The notes: generated by a model not told the origin, from the sequence alone. DNA of 64,000 nt from Cornus controversa (GCA_026545225.1 CM048847.1:7992501-8056500), one strand, 5' to 3'. Shown: positions 35,141 through 48,467, counted from the stretch's first letter. Program-made: numbers and translations.

Positions 35141-37199
35141 AGCCGAGACCACTAAGGTGGTCTTCCCTTTGGTTGACCACTTTTGGTCCACACATTATAC
35201 ATATATATATTATATACACATATGATATACCACACCCTACATCAAATACATGTATTCCATGTATTTTCCCATACTAACTTATATAATTATAAAAGTCCCT
35301 CTTTACTTGTCTATAATTACATATAGACCCACCATGTGAATATATATATATTCCTATATATATATATCTATATCCTCCAACTTCATATATATATATATAT
35401 ATAATTCCATATATATATATAGATATATATAACATATTTTCGAATTTTAATTTATTCGAAAAAAAATCGGTCCGGTCCAAAATCGCCCGGAACCGGTCAA
35501 AATATTCCGGTCCTTACAACCTCCCCTCCTTCAAGGAATTTCGTCCTCGAAATTTGCATAGTCATGGTCTTTCCAAAACCAATCCATACCGGACGTCATT
35601 CTCGCCAATGATCGTCACTTCCTCTCTTTTCACGTACCCTAGGCGCTACACTTGTAACACCTAACTCATAACACTCAAGTCTTGCACACAGTGCATCTCG
35701 ACTTGCTTCCTAGAGTCCACAGTCTCTACCTCAAGACCTATCCAGCCCATCTCTATCTCTAGTCTAAGGCAACACCTTCGACTAATCATACCAATCACTC
35801 ACAATGATACATCCCCTATAATCCGGGATCAGCAATACTCAAAGTCATTCTTTTATTATCAGACATGACTTTCAATCTCTAGCATATCATTCCCGGGCTT
35901 AGTCCAATATCCTGGGCATCATCACAACATAATCCACATCAATCCAGTGCACATCACAAGCGCACTCACCAGCAAGGCACATGACAGTGTACTCGCCGAT
36001 AAAAACAACATAAACAATGTACTTGCCGCAGCAAGCCATATAATCCTGCCCAGTCTTATAGACTACAACCCACTGGAATCCAATGCCAAGTCCAGGATCT
36101 CACATCCCACTGATTTCACAATCTCATTATTCAAGAGGAGAAACATTTACCCTCTTTCATCCCTCATCCCAAGGAGCCAATTGACAGTTAGAGAGAATCC
36201 TTTTCATATCAGCACTTCACTTTAGACAACCCTTACCAATGAAAGTTTGAGGTCACCTACAGTAGCCAAACAGCAGCCATACAGTGGCCGCAGCCCACTG
36301 CGTCTACACGTCCACTGCGTCCACCTCTCCCCTTCACGGCAAGAAATTATCCTCACTTCAGATACCATATGTTAGGATCCTCGTCCATTATCAACCCATC
36401 CTTCTCTTAACATCATATCCACACTATGATCCAATTGCATCAATCATGCGTATATCACAGCACTCCACTAAGGTCAAGGCACATAAAGAGTGCACTTGTC
36501 AAAACAAATCATCCAGTCCTGTCCATTTTTGTGGACTACATTCCATTGGCATTTAGTGCCAAGATTAGGGTTTTACATGCCCTTAACTTCACAATCTCAT
36601 TCCTCGACGAATGAATCTCACTTTCCCGTCCATTAATCCTAACGGACGTTTCCGGCTTCCCGGGTATTTATCCATTCCTTTCCAGCATCTCATTTGAGAC
36701 TCCAAGATCCTGACTGCTTCGTCTAGGACCCCACAAATCTTTCCATGCATCACTATTGCATTACTCGGCATCTAAGCATTACGATGCATCATCAATGTAT
36801 CGTCAAAGTCATCACATGTCCGCTGACTCCAAGAATTAGGTCAATTCCGAGTCCTCATCGTTGTGCAATGATTACAACGCAAATCTAAATCACCAAACTC
36901 TTGGTTCAGAAAACCACAAGGTAAACCATACCTTTTTCCACAATTCCTGACTTATACTTTCAAAGCCTATCACTACATGTCTATTTCAACATCACAGTCC
37001 ACTCGGTTTCAAACTTCTACCCAGGTTTACAAATCCTTAAAACTGGAATTTCCAGGCGGCTACATGTCGCCACTAGCCATGCAACGCAAATGCAACACAA
37101 AAAAAAGTAATGCACAGTCACATGAATCACATATACCACATAGCATATAACACCCAACATGCTAATCAAATGAACACATACCATGTATGATATGAATAT

Positions 37200-38193
37200 G
37201 ATGCATCAAATCAATACCCTAGCCCTCGGGCTAATACTAGGAAAATACCCCTGACCATACACGGTCCTGGTACCTCCTCTGCCTGAGCAAGTGTGAAAAC
37301 ACCGTCCAGTCCCTCTAGTACACACACATACTAGAACATAAAATCTAGAGTGGTTCAAACCAACCTACTCTCATCCTCTGTACTCATTGGTAAACACCTA
37401 CCAATTTATCCACATCTGTAGTCTAAGGTAGTATCCTTGACTATCTACACCAATCACTTTCAGTGACATATCCCTACTATTGGGAATTCTTTATCTGTCG
37501 TCATCCAGACGAAACAACTCAACATCCACAAGAGCCGGCGTATTGTAAGAGAAGCACTAATCCAAGAAAAATGTCTGGCCAGGCCACTTTTCCCAGTTAG
37601 CCCAACTCCGGCAATATGCCTTCCTTGTATCCCATCTCAATTGCCAACCTCGGCAATACACTCGTCAATCTCATAAGTCCCTAAGTATCTCTAAGGACTT
37701 AAACACTCGCAATATCCCTTGCGGTATCTGTTCGTTACTCACTAACAAGACTTAATCACCAAGTCGAAGGTCTAAACTCAACCAATTCTGGGAGTTTTAC
37801 CAACTGAATCCAATTTCATACCAACACTTTGATCTTTCATTAGGATTGCTCAAACCGAGCAAGTCATTCCACTATCATCCATAGGTAATCAAACCTATCA
37901 TTTAGACAACTATCAACTATTGCCTATCTCCAAACCACCATGTGATTTGACTATCTGTCCTTAGGTATTCGAACCTACGACTTTGATACCCTAGGTTTTC
38001 AAACCTAATGCTTTAATAGCAATCAAGAGTTCCTCATATCCTCAACCTTTACCCGTCGCCCCTAGGTATTCCAACCTAGTGCTCTCATAGCATTCTGGTA
38101 TTAGGAACAAAATCCAACCTTCTCAACCATACACATGATACGTCCATCACCCGTCGTCCCTAGGTATTCCGACCTAGAGCTCTGATACCATTC
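37200..38193. repeat. Chain of small hairpins ending at the primer-binding site
   Basis: A succession of short inverted repeats every 30-100 bp: TAGCC-ctcg-GGCTA, ATTGGT-aaacacct-ACCAAT, TCGTC-atcca-GACGA, ATTGCC-aacctc-GGCAAT, AAGTCC...GGACTT, CGCAA-tatccc-TTGCG, GCTC-aaacc-GAGC. Five related T-arm-like units follow: ATAGGT-aatcaa-ACCTAT (37881), TAGGT-attcga-ACCTA (37962), TAGGT-tttcaa-ACCTA (37992), CTAGGT-attcca-ACCTAG (38062) and CTAGGT-attccg-ACCTAG (38160). Spacers share CTATCTGTC-like words. Region 2 repeats all of it 6948 bp to the right. Confidence 0.75.
38179..38190 (-). other. Primer-binding site 1, initiator tRNA-Met
   Basis: The minus strand TGGTATCAGAGC is an exact match to the complement of initiator tRNA-Met, three bases from LTR B. 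The next bases continue as an imperfect match to the T-arm of the same tRNA. Confidence 0.9.
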
Positions 38194-38706
38194 TGTCACG
38201 CCCCGATTCCCGAGGGCCGAAAATTGAGGTGTGAACCCCGTGAGATCACCCTCACGCTTTAACCACCGCCTAATCATGCAACCTCAATTTCCTATCATTT
38301 TTACGAAAATTGGGCATGACCCATTCTAAATAATCAGCTCCTGGCATGATACACCTGTTTCACAATTTATATGGACACTTCTGGGCACGTGTCCCCCCCA
38401 GCATTTATATCTAAACAATAAAAATGGACACTTCTGGGCCCGTGTCCCCCCAACATTTCTACAACATGCATAATTCAATCATAAATACATGTCTCAGTCC
38501 TTGAATGTCCGTATTTAATACATACATCCCATGAATAAATACAATTGAAGGAACTGAATCAATATAATCGCTTTATACATTTAATCCAAATGTAAAGCAT
38601 CTACCTATCCACTATCCTGGACATGCATTAGATTCTAAGGAATCTACTTACTACCTCTGCAACTGGGACTACCGATCCCCCTAACTGACTTCGAAATCAG
38701 CAATAC

Positions 38707-40753
38707 CTGCAAAACCTGGGAGGGGTGAGCTCAAAGGCCCAACAAGGTATGTAGAACCATACTATCACCGCTGCAGTAGGTCGATCCTCACATATTCTCA
38801 AAAATATACGTATGCACTTAAATATATCACAATATTTAAGACCATGCCCCACCTAGCATGCATGAACCAATGATGTATATGGCTACTCTAGCACATATGA
38901 ACATACAAAATCCACTATACATGATTTTAGAAATCATTTTTAACATGCTTGAAAGCAGTAAACATCAGGCATCAATATGTATATAGAACATATATATCAA
39001 CACATTTACATAAATGATGTAAATCAACTACCACATCTCCTACTCGTCAAGTAGCAGTTTCAAATGCAATGAAGATGCATTTAAAACCATACAACATGCT
39101 CAAAAGCAATAGATATCCAACATATATCATGTTCTGTCACAAAAAACGCATATATATGAATGCGTTAAACACGAAGCATGCTTCACAATAGATAATGCAA
39201 GCAAGTTCACACACTTGTCCCTCTCCCGGACTCAACTCAAAAACCCTCACATGATTCTTAACCAAATCATGTAACCGAGACCTTTCCCATGCCATTCCAA
39301 CTCTGCCACCGAGTATTTACCTACTCCAAGGTGGATAGGCCACCGTCACCGAGTATTTACCTACTCCAAGGTGACTTGGCCCCTATTTAGAATTCTCACC
39401 GAGCATTTACCTACTCCGAGGTGCGTAAACCACAATCACCGAGTATTTACCTACTCCAAAGTGATTGGGCATCTTTTTGGAATCCCCACCGAGTATTTAC
39501 CTACTCCAAGGTGAGTAGACCACCGTCACCGAGTATTTACCTACTCCGAGATGACGTAACCACTCCAATGCCCTCACCGTGACCGAGTATTGACCTACTC
39601 TAGGTGATTTGCCCACTTCATGACCACAACCCTAACCGAGTATTGACCTACTCTAGGTTATTCAACCACACTTCCCCGTTTTCTCACAACGGCACCATAT
39701 ATGCATTTCGAACATATAATAACCCAAACACCCAATGTTCATGCCTCACAATGCCTAAGCTAGTTAAAAGTACATAGCATGCATTTCGTATCCACATAAA
39801 CCCACATATAACCACATATGTGTCATTTCCCTCCCATATATGCAATATGAATGCATATATGCATAGCATAATACTTTCATGCGTCAACCCATGCTTATGA
39901 ATACTAAAAGAAGTAGTTAGCATGTTTTTCATCACATTCTAACACATATAGCACATACATGTTCAAAACCTGCATAATACGTCATATATGCCAACAAACT
40001 CAACCTAGCACATTTTTATCATGCTAGCATCAATGCACACATTCGATATATATAAATAAAGCCAGCATGCATCTCATATTCACATTCTCACATATAATCA
40101 CATATATGTCCAATCCTGCATATAAGTCCTATATGCACGTATACTAGCATACATACAGTCATGCTCTCATTCAATGCATGTATTCACTACAAGTGGCTAA
40201 CATGCATTCCAATCATAATATATATATATACACATATATATATTACATCACCCACATATGTATCAAGAACATATAAAACACTTAGCGCATTTCATGCCTT
40301 TCAAATGCTCGCCAAAAGTTATATTCAACTTAACAGGCATTTCTACCACTGCAACCATATATATATATAATCACATACATATATATACATCCTGAACACC
40401 ATGCATAAGAACCACATATGCATACACAACAACACATAGCTAAACAGGTATTATTTAGCATACTTTTCATAGACTTTAATCTATACATACATGCATATCA
40501 CAATGCAAATAGACGATAATTTTAACATGTTATCGCTTCCCAAACCCGCACGTACATATATATACACACGCATATATATATCCTCTCACATCCCATGTAT
40601 GTACCACATTCCCTATACACACATATATATATATATATAAGCGCCTACATATATATGTATATACACATACCACATATGATTAAATTGAGACATATGTAAA
40701 TTACTCAACATACATAAAATATCTGTATGAGATAGAGGCAAGAATCAACTTGC
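38707..40753 (-). other. Predicted intron-like segment in LTR B
   Basis: Same GC-type donor and TTTTGCAG acceptor as in LTR A, shifted by one array unit. Confidence 0.45.
39306..39661. repeat. Hairpin array in LTR B
   Basis: Eight units as in LTR A. The first unit reads CCACCGAG, as in LTR C, where LTR A has CCACCAAG. Confidence 0.88.
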
Positions 40754-41483
40754 CTTAAGTCCCGCTCTCCAATGGATCCGCGTCCGCAAAGCAGTCCATA
40801 CCAAGCCCGGTCCAGTCTCGTGTCATAATCACATATGAACTCACTTTCTTCTCTTTTTGTTTCTATACTTGGTCCAATTGATTTGACAAGTCCAAGCCTC
40901 AAAACATAGCTGCCCAAAGAAGGACTAAATTTCACGGCAGCCCACCCTCGTTTGAGACCAAACCCAAATGCCACAAATCAGCCCACAATTACTGAACCCA
41001 ATATAGGAGTCCACTTTCGATCACTATTCAAACCACAAACCAGCCACTACAAGCTGCTCATCATAAACCCACCAAAAATATAAGCAACTACTTCTACCCC
41101 GAAGCACTAGCAGCAAACCAGACAAGCCACCATCTTCGGCCCTAATCAAAACCAAGGAAGCCCAATTTTGAAGCCACCATCGTAACCAAAACGGCCATCA
41201 ATGTCCACCCACCAAACTGGCAGAAACCCAGTCGCCAGAGCCACACCCGAGACTATCCAAACAGGCCATTTCTAGCCACCCCACAGCCAAGCCAAACCAA
41301 GCATCCCAAATAAACCATCCCAAAATCATGGCTGCCCAAGTAAATTAAATGTCTAGGCCCAAATCAAAGGACCAACTGCACAACCCACAACTAGCACCAG
41401 CCACCTCAACCGTGACCACTCCCATACCATTCACAAACTACACCCGAAACCACCTCGAGCCAAAACTGAACCATCATCATCCG

Positions 41484-41523
<40 letters not shown>

Positions 41524-42466
41524 CACTCTCCTGCCAAATGCCCACTGTCCAAGCCGTGAGCTCCACCCATGCTCACCCACCATCAACCGAACCAAGAAGA
41601 AGGCCACAACCCAGCCACCATGAAAACCCACCAGGATCGGACCCAAAATTGAGCCAAACCACGGCCAACCCAAACACAACCCACCGCCGAGCCTCTGTCG
41701 GTCGTCGATCGGAGCTCCAAGTCGGACCACCATACACGGCCGAGCAAGCCATACGACCGAGCTCAGTCGAGTCCCATCGGCGTCCGAACCCTCGGCCGAA
41801 CCAGCGAACCCAGTCCATGCGCATCTCCTCCAACCCGCGAGCTCCACCGCCGGAGGGACCCATCGGCGACGCCTCTGCCGGAGACGGCTCCCGCCGCCGC
41901 TGCTGGGGCCGCCGGGACCGACCCCATCCGCCGCCGTCGCGGCCTCCCTCTCTCTTTCCCCCGATCTCTTCCTCGGCTTCTCTCTCTCTCTCCCCGATCT
42001 CCTTTTTCTCTTCTTTTCTTTTCTTTTCTTTTTTTTTTCTTTTTCCTTTTCTTTTCTTCTTTTCTTTCTCCCTTTTCTTCCTCTCTTCAGCCGAGACCAC
42101 TAAGGTGGTCTTCCCTTTGGTTGACCACTTTTGGTCCACACATTATACATATATATATTATATACACATATGATATACCACACCCTACATCAAATACATG
42201 TATTCCATGTATTTTCCCATACTAACTTATATAATTATAAAAGTCCCTCTTTACTTGTCTATAATTACATATAGACCCACCATGTGAATATATATATATT
42301 CCTATATATATATATCTATATCCTCCAACTTCATATATATATATATATATAATTCCATATATATATATAGATATATATAACATATTTTCGAATTTTAATT
42401 TATTCGAAAAAAAATCGGTCCGGTCCAAAATCGCCCGGAACCGGTCAAAATATTCCGGTCCTTACA

Positions 42467-45141
42467 ACCTCCCCTCCTTCAAGGAATTTCGTCCTCGAAA
42501 TTTGCATAGTCATGGTCTTTCCAAAACCAATCCATACCGGACGTCATTCTCGCCAATGATCGTCACTTCCTCTCTTTTCACGTACCCTAGGCGCTACACT
42601 TGTAACACCTAACTCATAACACTCAAGTCTTGCACACAGTGCATCTCGACTTGCTTCCTAGAGTCCACAGTCTCTACCTCAAGACCTATCCAGCCCATCT
42701 CTATCTCTAGTCTAAGGCAACACCTTCGACTAATCATACCAATCACTCACAATGATACATCCCCTATAATCCGGGATCAGCAATACTCAAAGTCATTCTT
42801 TTATTATCAGACATGACTTTCAATCTCTAGCATATCATTCCCGGGCTTAGTCCAATATCCTGGGCATCATCACAACATAATCCACATCAATCCAGTGCAC
42901 ATCACAAGCGCACTCACCAGCAAGGCACATGACAGTGTACTCGCCGATAAAAACAACATAAACAATGTACTTGCCGCAGCAAGCCATATAATCCTGCCCA
43001 GTCTTATAGACTACAACCCACTGGAATCCAATGCCAAGTCCAGGATCTCACATCCCACTGATTTCACAATCTCATTATTCAAGAGGAGAAACATTTACCC
43101 TCTTTCATCCCTCATCCCAAGGAGCCAATTGACAGTTAGAGAGAATCCTTTTCATATCAGCACTTCACTTTAGACAACCCTTACCAATGAAAGTTTGAGG
43201 TCACCTACAGTAGCCAAACAGCAGCCATACAGTGGCCGCAGCCCACTGCGTCTACACGTCCACTGCGTCCACCTCTCCCCTTCACGGCAAGAAATTATCC
43301 TCACTTCAGATACCATATGTTAGGATCCTCGTCCATTATCAACCCATCCTTCTCTTAACATCATATCCACACTATGATCCAATTGCATCAATCATGCGTA
43401 TATCACAGCACTCCACTAAGGTCAAGGCACATAAAGAGTGCACTTGTCAAAACAAATCATCCAGTCCTGTCCATTTTTGTGGACTACATTCCATTGGCAT
43501 TTAGTGCCAAGATTAGGGTTTTACATGCCCTTAACTTCACAATCTCATTCCTCGACGAATGAATCTCACTTTCCCGTCCATTAATCCTAACGGACGTTTC
43601 CGGCTTCCCGGGTATTTATCCATTCCTTTCCAGCATCTCATTTGAGACTCCAAGATCCTGACTGCTTCGTCTAGGACCCCACAAATCTTTCCATGCATCA
43701 CTATTGCATTACTCGGCATCTAAGCATTACGATGCATCATCAATGTATCGTCAAAGTCATCACATGTCCGCTGACTCCAAGAATTAGGTCAATTCCGAGT
43801 CCTCATCGTTGTGCAATGATTACAACGCAAATCTAAATCACCAAACTCTTGGTTCAGAAAACCACAAGGTAAACCATACCTTTTTCCACAATTCCTAACT
43901 TATACTTTCAAAGCCTATCACTACATGTCTATTTCAACATCACAGTCCACTCGGTTTCAAACTTCTACCCAGGTTTACAAATCCTTAAAACTGGAATTTC
44001 CAGGCGGCTACATGTCGCCACTAGCCATGCAACGCAAATGCAACACAAAAAAAAGTAATGCACAGTCACATGAATCACATATACCACATAGCATATAACA
44101 CCCAACATGCTAATCAAATGAACACATACCATGTATGATATGAATATGATGCATCAAATCAATACCCTAGCCCTCGGGCTAATACTAGGAAAATACCCCT
44201 GACCATACACGGTCCTGGTACCTCCTCTGCCTGAGCAAGTGTGAAAACACCGTCCAGTCCCTCTAGTACACACACATACTAGAACATAAAATCTAGAGTG
44301 GTTCAAACCAACCTACTCTCATCCTCTGTACTCATTGGTAAACACCTACCAATTTATCCACATCTGTAGTCTAAGGTAGTATCCTTGACTATCTACACCA
44401 ATCACTTTCAGTGACATATCCCTACTATTGGGAATTCTTTATCTGTCGTCATCCAGACGAAACAACTCAACATCCACAAGAGCCGGCGTATTGTAAGAGA
44501 AGCACTAATCCAAGAAAAATGTCTGGCCAGGCCACTTTTCCCAGTTAGCCCAACTCCGGCAATATGCCTTCCTTGTATCCCATCTCAATTGCCAACCTCG
44601 GCAATACACTCGTCAATCTCATAAGTCCCTAAGTATCTCTAAGGACTTAAACACTCGCAATATCCCTTGCGGTATCTGTTCGTTACTCACTAACAAGACT
44701 TAATCACCAAGTCGAAGGTCTAAACTCAACCAATTCTGGGAGTTTTACCAACTGAATCCAATTTCATACCAACACTTTGATCTTTCATTAGGATTGCTCA
44801 AACCGAGCAAGTCATTCCACTATCATCCATAGGTAATCAAACCTATCATTTAGACAACTATCAACTATTGCCTATCTCCAAACCACCATGTGATTTGACT
44901 ATCTGTCCTTAGGTATTCGAACCTACGACTTTGATACCCTAGGTTTTCAAACCTAATGCTTTAATAGCAATCAAGAGTTCCTCATATCCTCAACCTTTAC
45001 CCGTCGCCCCTAGGTATTCCAACCTAGTGCTCTCATAGCATTCTGGTATTAGGAACAAAATCCAACCTTCTCAACCATACACATGATACGTCCATCACCC
45101 GTCGTCCCTAGGTATTCTGACCTAGAGCTCTGATACCATTC
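42467..45141 (-). mobile_element. Internal region 2 of the tandem array (non-coding)
   Basis: 2675 bp, the same length as region 1. I noted only two base differences (near 43899 and 45118). It keeps the polypurine tract (42467-42480), the hairpin chain (about 44148-45141) and the primer-binding site (45127-45138). Confidence 0.9.
45127..45138 (-). other. Primer-binding site 2, initiator tRNA-Met
   Basis: Exact TGGTATCAGAGC on the minus strand, three bases from LTR C. It is the one used by the rightmost unit. Confidence 0.9.
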
Positions 45142-45654
45142 TGTCACGCCCCAATTCCCGAGGTCCGAAAATTGAGGTGTGAACCCCGTGAGATCACCCT
45201 CACGCTTTAACCACCGCCTAATCATGCAACCTCAATTTCCTATCATTTTTACGAAAATTGGGCATGACCCATTCTAAATAATCAGCTCCTGGCATGATAC
45301 ACCTGTTTCACAATTTATATGGACACTTCTGGGCACGTGTCCCCCCCAGCATTTATATCTAAACAATAAAAATGGACACTTCTGGGCCCGTGTCCCCCCA
45401 ACATTTCTACAACATGCATAATTCAATCATAAATACATGTCTCAGTCCTTGAATGTCCGTATTTAATACATACATCCCATGAATAAATACAATTGAAGGA
45501 ACTGAATCAATATAATCGCTTTATACATTTAATCCAAATGTAAAGCATCTACCTATCCACTATCCTGGACATGCATTAGATTCTAAGGAATCTACTTACT
45601 ACCTCTGCAACTGGGACTACCGATCCCCCTAACTGACTTCGAAATCAGCAATAC

Positions 45655-47701
45655 CTGCAAAACCTGGGAGGGGTGAGCTCAAAGGCCCAACAAGGTATGT
45701 AGAACCATACTATCACCGCTGCAGCAGGTCGATCCTCACATATTCTCAAAAATATACGTATGCACTTAAATATATCACAATATTTAAGACCATGCCCCAC
45801 CTAGCATGCATGAACCAATGATGTATATGGCTACTCTAGCACATATGAACATACAAAATCCACTATACATGATTTTAGAAATCATTTTTAACATGCTTGA
45901 AAGCAGTAAACATCAGGCATCAATATGTATATAGAACATATATATCAACACATTTACATAAATGATGTAAATCAACTACCACATCTCCTACTCGTCAAGT
46001 AGCAGTTTCAAATGCAATGAAGATGCATTTAAAACCATACAACATGCTCAAAAGCAATAGATATCCAACATATATCATGTTCTGTCACAAAAAACGCATA
46101 TATATGAATGCGTTAAACACGAAGCATGCTTCACAATAGATAATGCAAGCAAGTTCACACACTTGTCCCTCTCCCGGACTCAACTCAAAAACCCTCACAT
46201 GATTCTTAACCAAATCATGTAACCGAGACCTTTCCCATGCCATTCCAACTCTGCCACCGAGTATTTACCTACTCCAAGGTGGATAGGCCACCGTCACCGA
46301 GTATTTACCTACTCCAAGGTGACTTGGCCCCTATTTAGAATTCTCACCGAGCATTTACCTACTCCGAGGTGCGTAAACCACAATCACCGAGTATTTACCT
46401 ACTCCAAAGTGATTGGGCATCTTTTTGGAATCCCCACCGAGTATTTACCTACTCCAAGGTGAGTAGACCACCGTCACCGAGTATTTACCTACTCCGAGAT
46501 GACGTAACCACTCCAATGCCCTCACCGTGACCGAGTATTGACCTACTCTAGGTGATTTGCCCACTTCATGACCACAACCCTAACCGAGTATTGACCTACT
46601 CTAGGTTATTCAACCACACTTCCCCGTTTTCTCACAACGGCACCATATATGCATTTCGAACATATAATAACCCAAACACCCAATGTTCATGCCTCACAAT
46701 GCCTAAGCTAGTTAAAAGTACATAGCATGCATTTCGTATCCACATAAACCCACATATAACCACATATGTGTCATTTCCCTCCCATATATGCAATATGAAT
46801 GCATATATGCATAGCATAATACTTTCATGCGTCAACCCATGCTTATGAATACTAAAAGAAGTAGTTAGCATGTTTTTCATCACATTCTAACACATATAGC
46901 ACATACATGTTCAAAACCTGCATAATACGTCATATATGCCAACAAACTCAACCTAGCACATTTTTATCATGCTAGCATCAATGCACACATTCGATATATA
47001 TAAATAAAGCCAGCATGCATCTCATATTCACATTCTCACATATAATCACATATATGTCCAATCCTGCATATAAGTCCTATATGCACGTATACTAGCATAC
47101 ATACAGTCATGCTCTCATTCAATGCATGTATTCACTACAAGTGGCTAACATACATTCCAATCACAATATATATATATACACATATATATATTACATCACC
47201 CACATATGTATCAAGAACATATAAAACACTTAGCGCATTTCATGCCTTTCAAATGCTCGCCAAAAGTTATATTCAACTTAACAGGCATTTCTACCACTGC
47301 AACCATATATATATATAATCACATACATATATATACATCCTGAACACCATGCATAAGAACCACATATGCATACACAACAACACATAGCTAAACAGGTATT
47401 ATTTAGCATACTTTTCATAGACTTTAATCTATACATACATGCATATCACAATGCAAATAGACGATAATTTTAACATGTTATCGCTTCCCAAACCCGCACG
47501 TACATATATATACACACGCATATATATATCCTCTCACATCCCATGTATGTACCACATTCCCTATACACACATATATATATATATATAAGCGCCTACATAT
47601 ATATGTATATACACATACCACATATGATTAAATTGAGACATATGTAAATTACTCAACATACATAAAATATCTGTATGAGATAGAGGCAAGAATCAACTTG
47701 C
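45655..47701 (-). other. Predicted intron-like segment in LTR C
   Basis: Donor-like CTTAAG|GCAAGT at 47701 and acceptor-like TTTTGCAG at 45655, unchanged from LTRs A and B. Confidence 0.45.
46254..46610. repeat. Hairpin array in LTR C
   Basis: Eight CACCGAGTA...TACTC...GGTG-type units, the same as in LTR B. Confidence 0.88.
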
Positions 47702-48431
47702 CTTAAGTCCCGCTCTCCAATGGATCCGCGTCCGCAAAGCAGTCCATACCAAGCCCGGTCCAGTCTCGTGTCATAATCACATATGAACTCACTTTCTTCT
47801 CTTTTTGTTTCTATACTTGGTCCAATTGATTTGACAAGTCCAAGCCTCAAAACATAGCTGCCCAAAGAAGGACTAAATTTCACGGCAGCCCACCCTCGTT
47901 TGAGACCAAACCCAAATGCCACAAATCAGCCCACAATTACTGAACCCAATATAGGAGTCCACTTTCGATCACTATTCAAACCACAAACCAGCCACTACAA
48001 GCTGCTCATCATAAACCCACCAAAAATATAAGCAACTACTTCTACCCCGAAGCACTAGCAGCAAACCAGACAAGCCACCATCTTCGGCCCTAATCAAAAC
48101 CAAGGAAGCCCAATTTTGAAGCCACCATCGTAACCAAAACGGCCATCAATGTCCACCCACCAAACTGGCAGAAACCCAGTCGCCAGAGCCACACCCGAGA
48201 CTATCCAAACAGGCCATTTCTAGCCACCCCACAGCCAAGCCAAACCAAGCATCCCAAATAAACCATCCCAAAATCATGGCTGCCCAAGTAAATTAAATGT
48301 CTAGGCCCAAATCAAAGGACCAACTGCACAACCCACAACTAGCACCAGCCACCTCAACCGTGACCACTCCCATACCATTCACAAACTACACCCGAAACCA
48401 CCTCGAGCCAAAACTGAACCATCATCATCCG

Positions 48432-48467
<36 letters not shown>

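Larger units (their letters stand above)
31251..35518 (-). mobile_element. LTR A of the tandem array
   Basis: 4268 bp. In sense order (right to left): AT-rich microsatellites with TATA-like text (35.3-35.43 kb), a purine-rich leader (complement of 35051-35140), a donor-like site at 33810, a hairpin array (32363-32716), an acceptor-like site at 31764, and two GGACAC...GTGTCC hairpins (31430 and 31483). Long frames across it (34463-35191 minus, 34591-35277 plus) are low-complexity products of the purine tract, not supported genes. Confidence 0.92.
35519..38193 (-). mobile_element. Internal region 1 of the tandem array (non-coding)
   Basis: 2675 bp bounded by a polypurine tract (plus strand ACCTCCCCTCCTTC, 35519-35532) and a primer-binding site (38179-38190). 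The minus strand next to the polypurine tract still reads ISRTKFLEGGEVV, like the very end of Tekay-type Pol, which points to the parent lineage. Nothing else coding is recognised. A diverged direct repeat (35973-36135 with 36475-36605, sharing GTGTACTCGCC/GTGCACTTGTC and CACAATCTCATT) and a chain of small hairpins (about 37200-38193) make up much of it. Confidence 0.85.
38194..42466 (-). mobile_element. LTR B of the tandem array (recombinant middle copy)
   Basis: 4273 bp, serving as 3' LTR for region 2 and 5' LTR for region 1. At sites separating A from C it matches C on the left (up to about 40286) and A at the far right (about 42188-42410). Its own private changes cluster at 41495-42072. 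Its hairpin array is at 39306-39661 and its intron-like segment at 38707-40753. Confidence 0.92.

Noticed and set aside
34463-35191. 242-codon minus frame, repeated at 48354-49082, with a 228-codon plus frame opposite
   Set aside because: Lysine/arginine/glutamate runs and Ile-Tyr runs come from the purine tract and AT microsatellite. Frame length changes between LTR copies with the microsatellite. No known domain.
37962-37990. Possible tRNA gene or Pol III B box (GGTATTCGAACC)
   Set aside because: No D-arm, anticodon arm or A box upstream. Only a T-arm-plus-acceptor resemblance is present.
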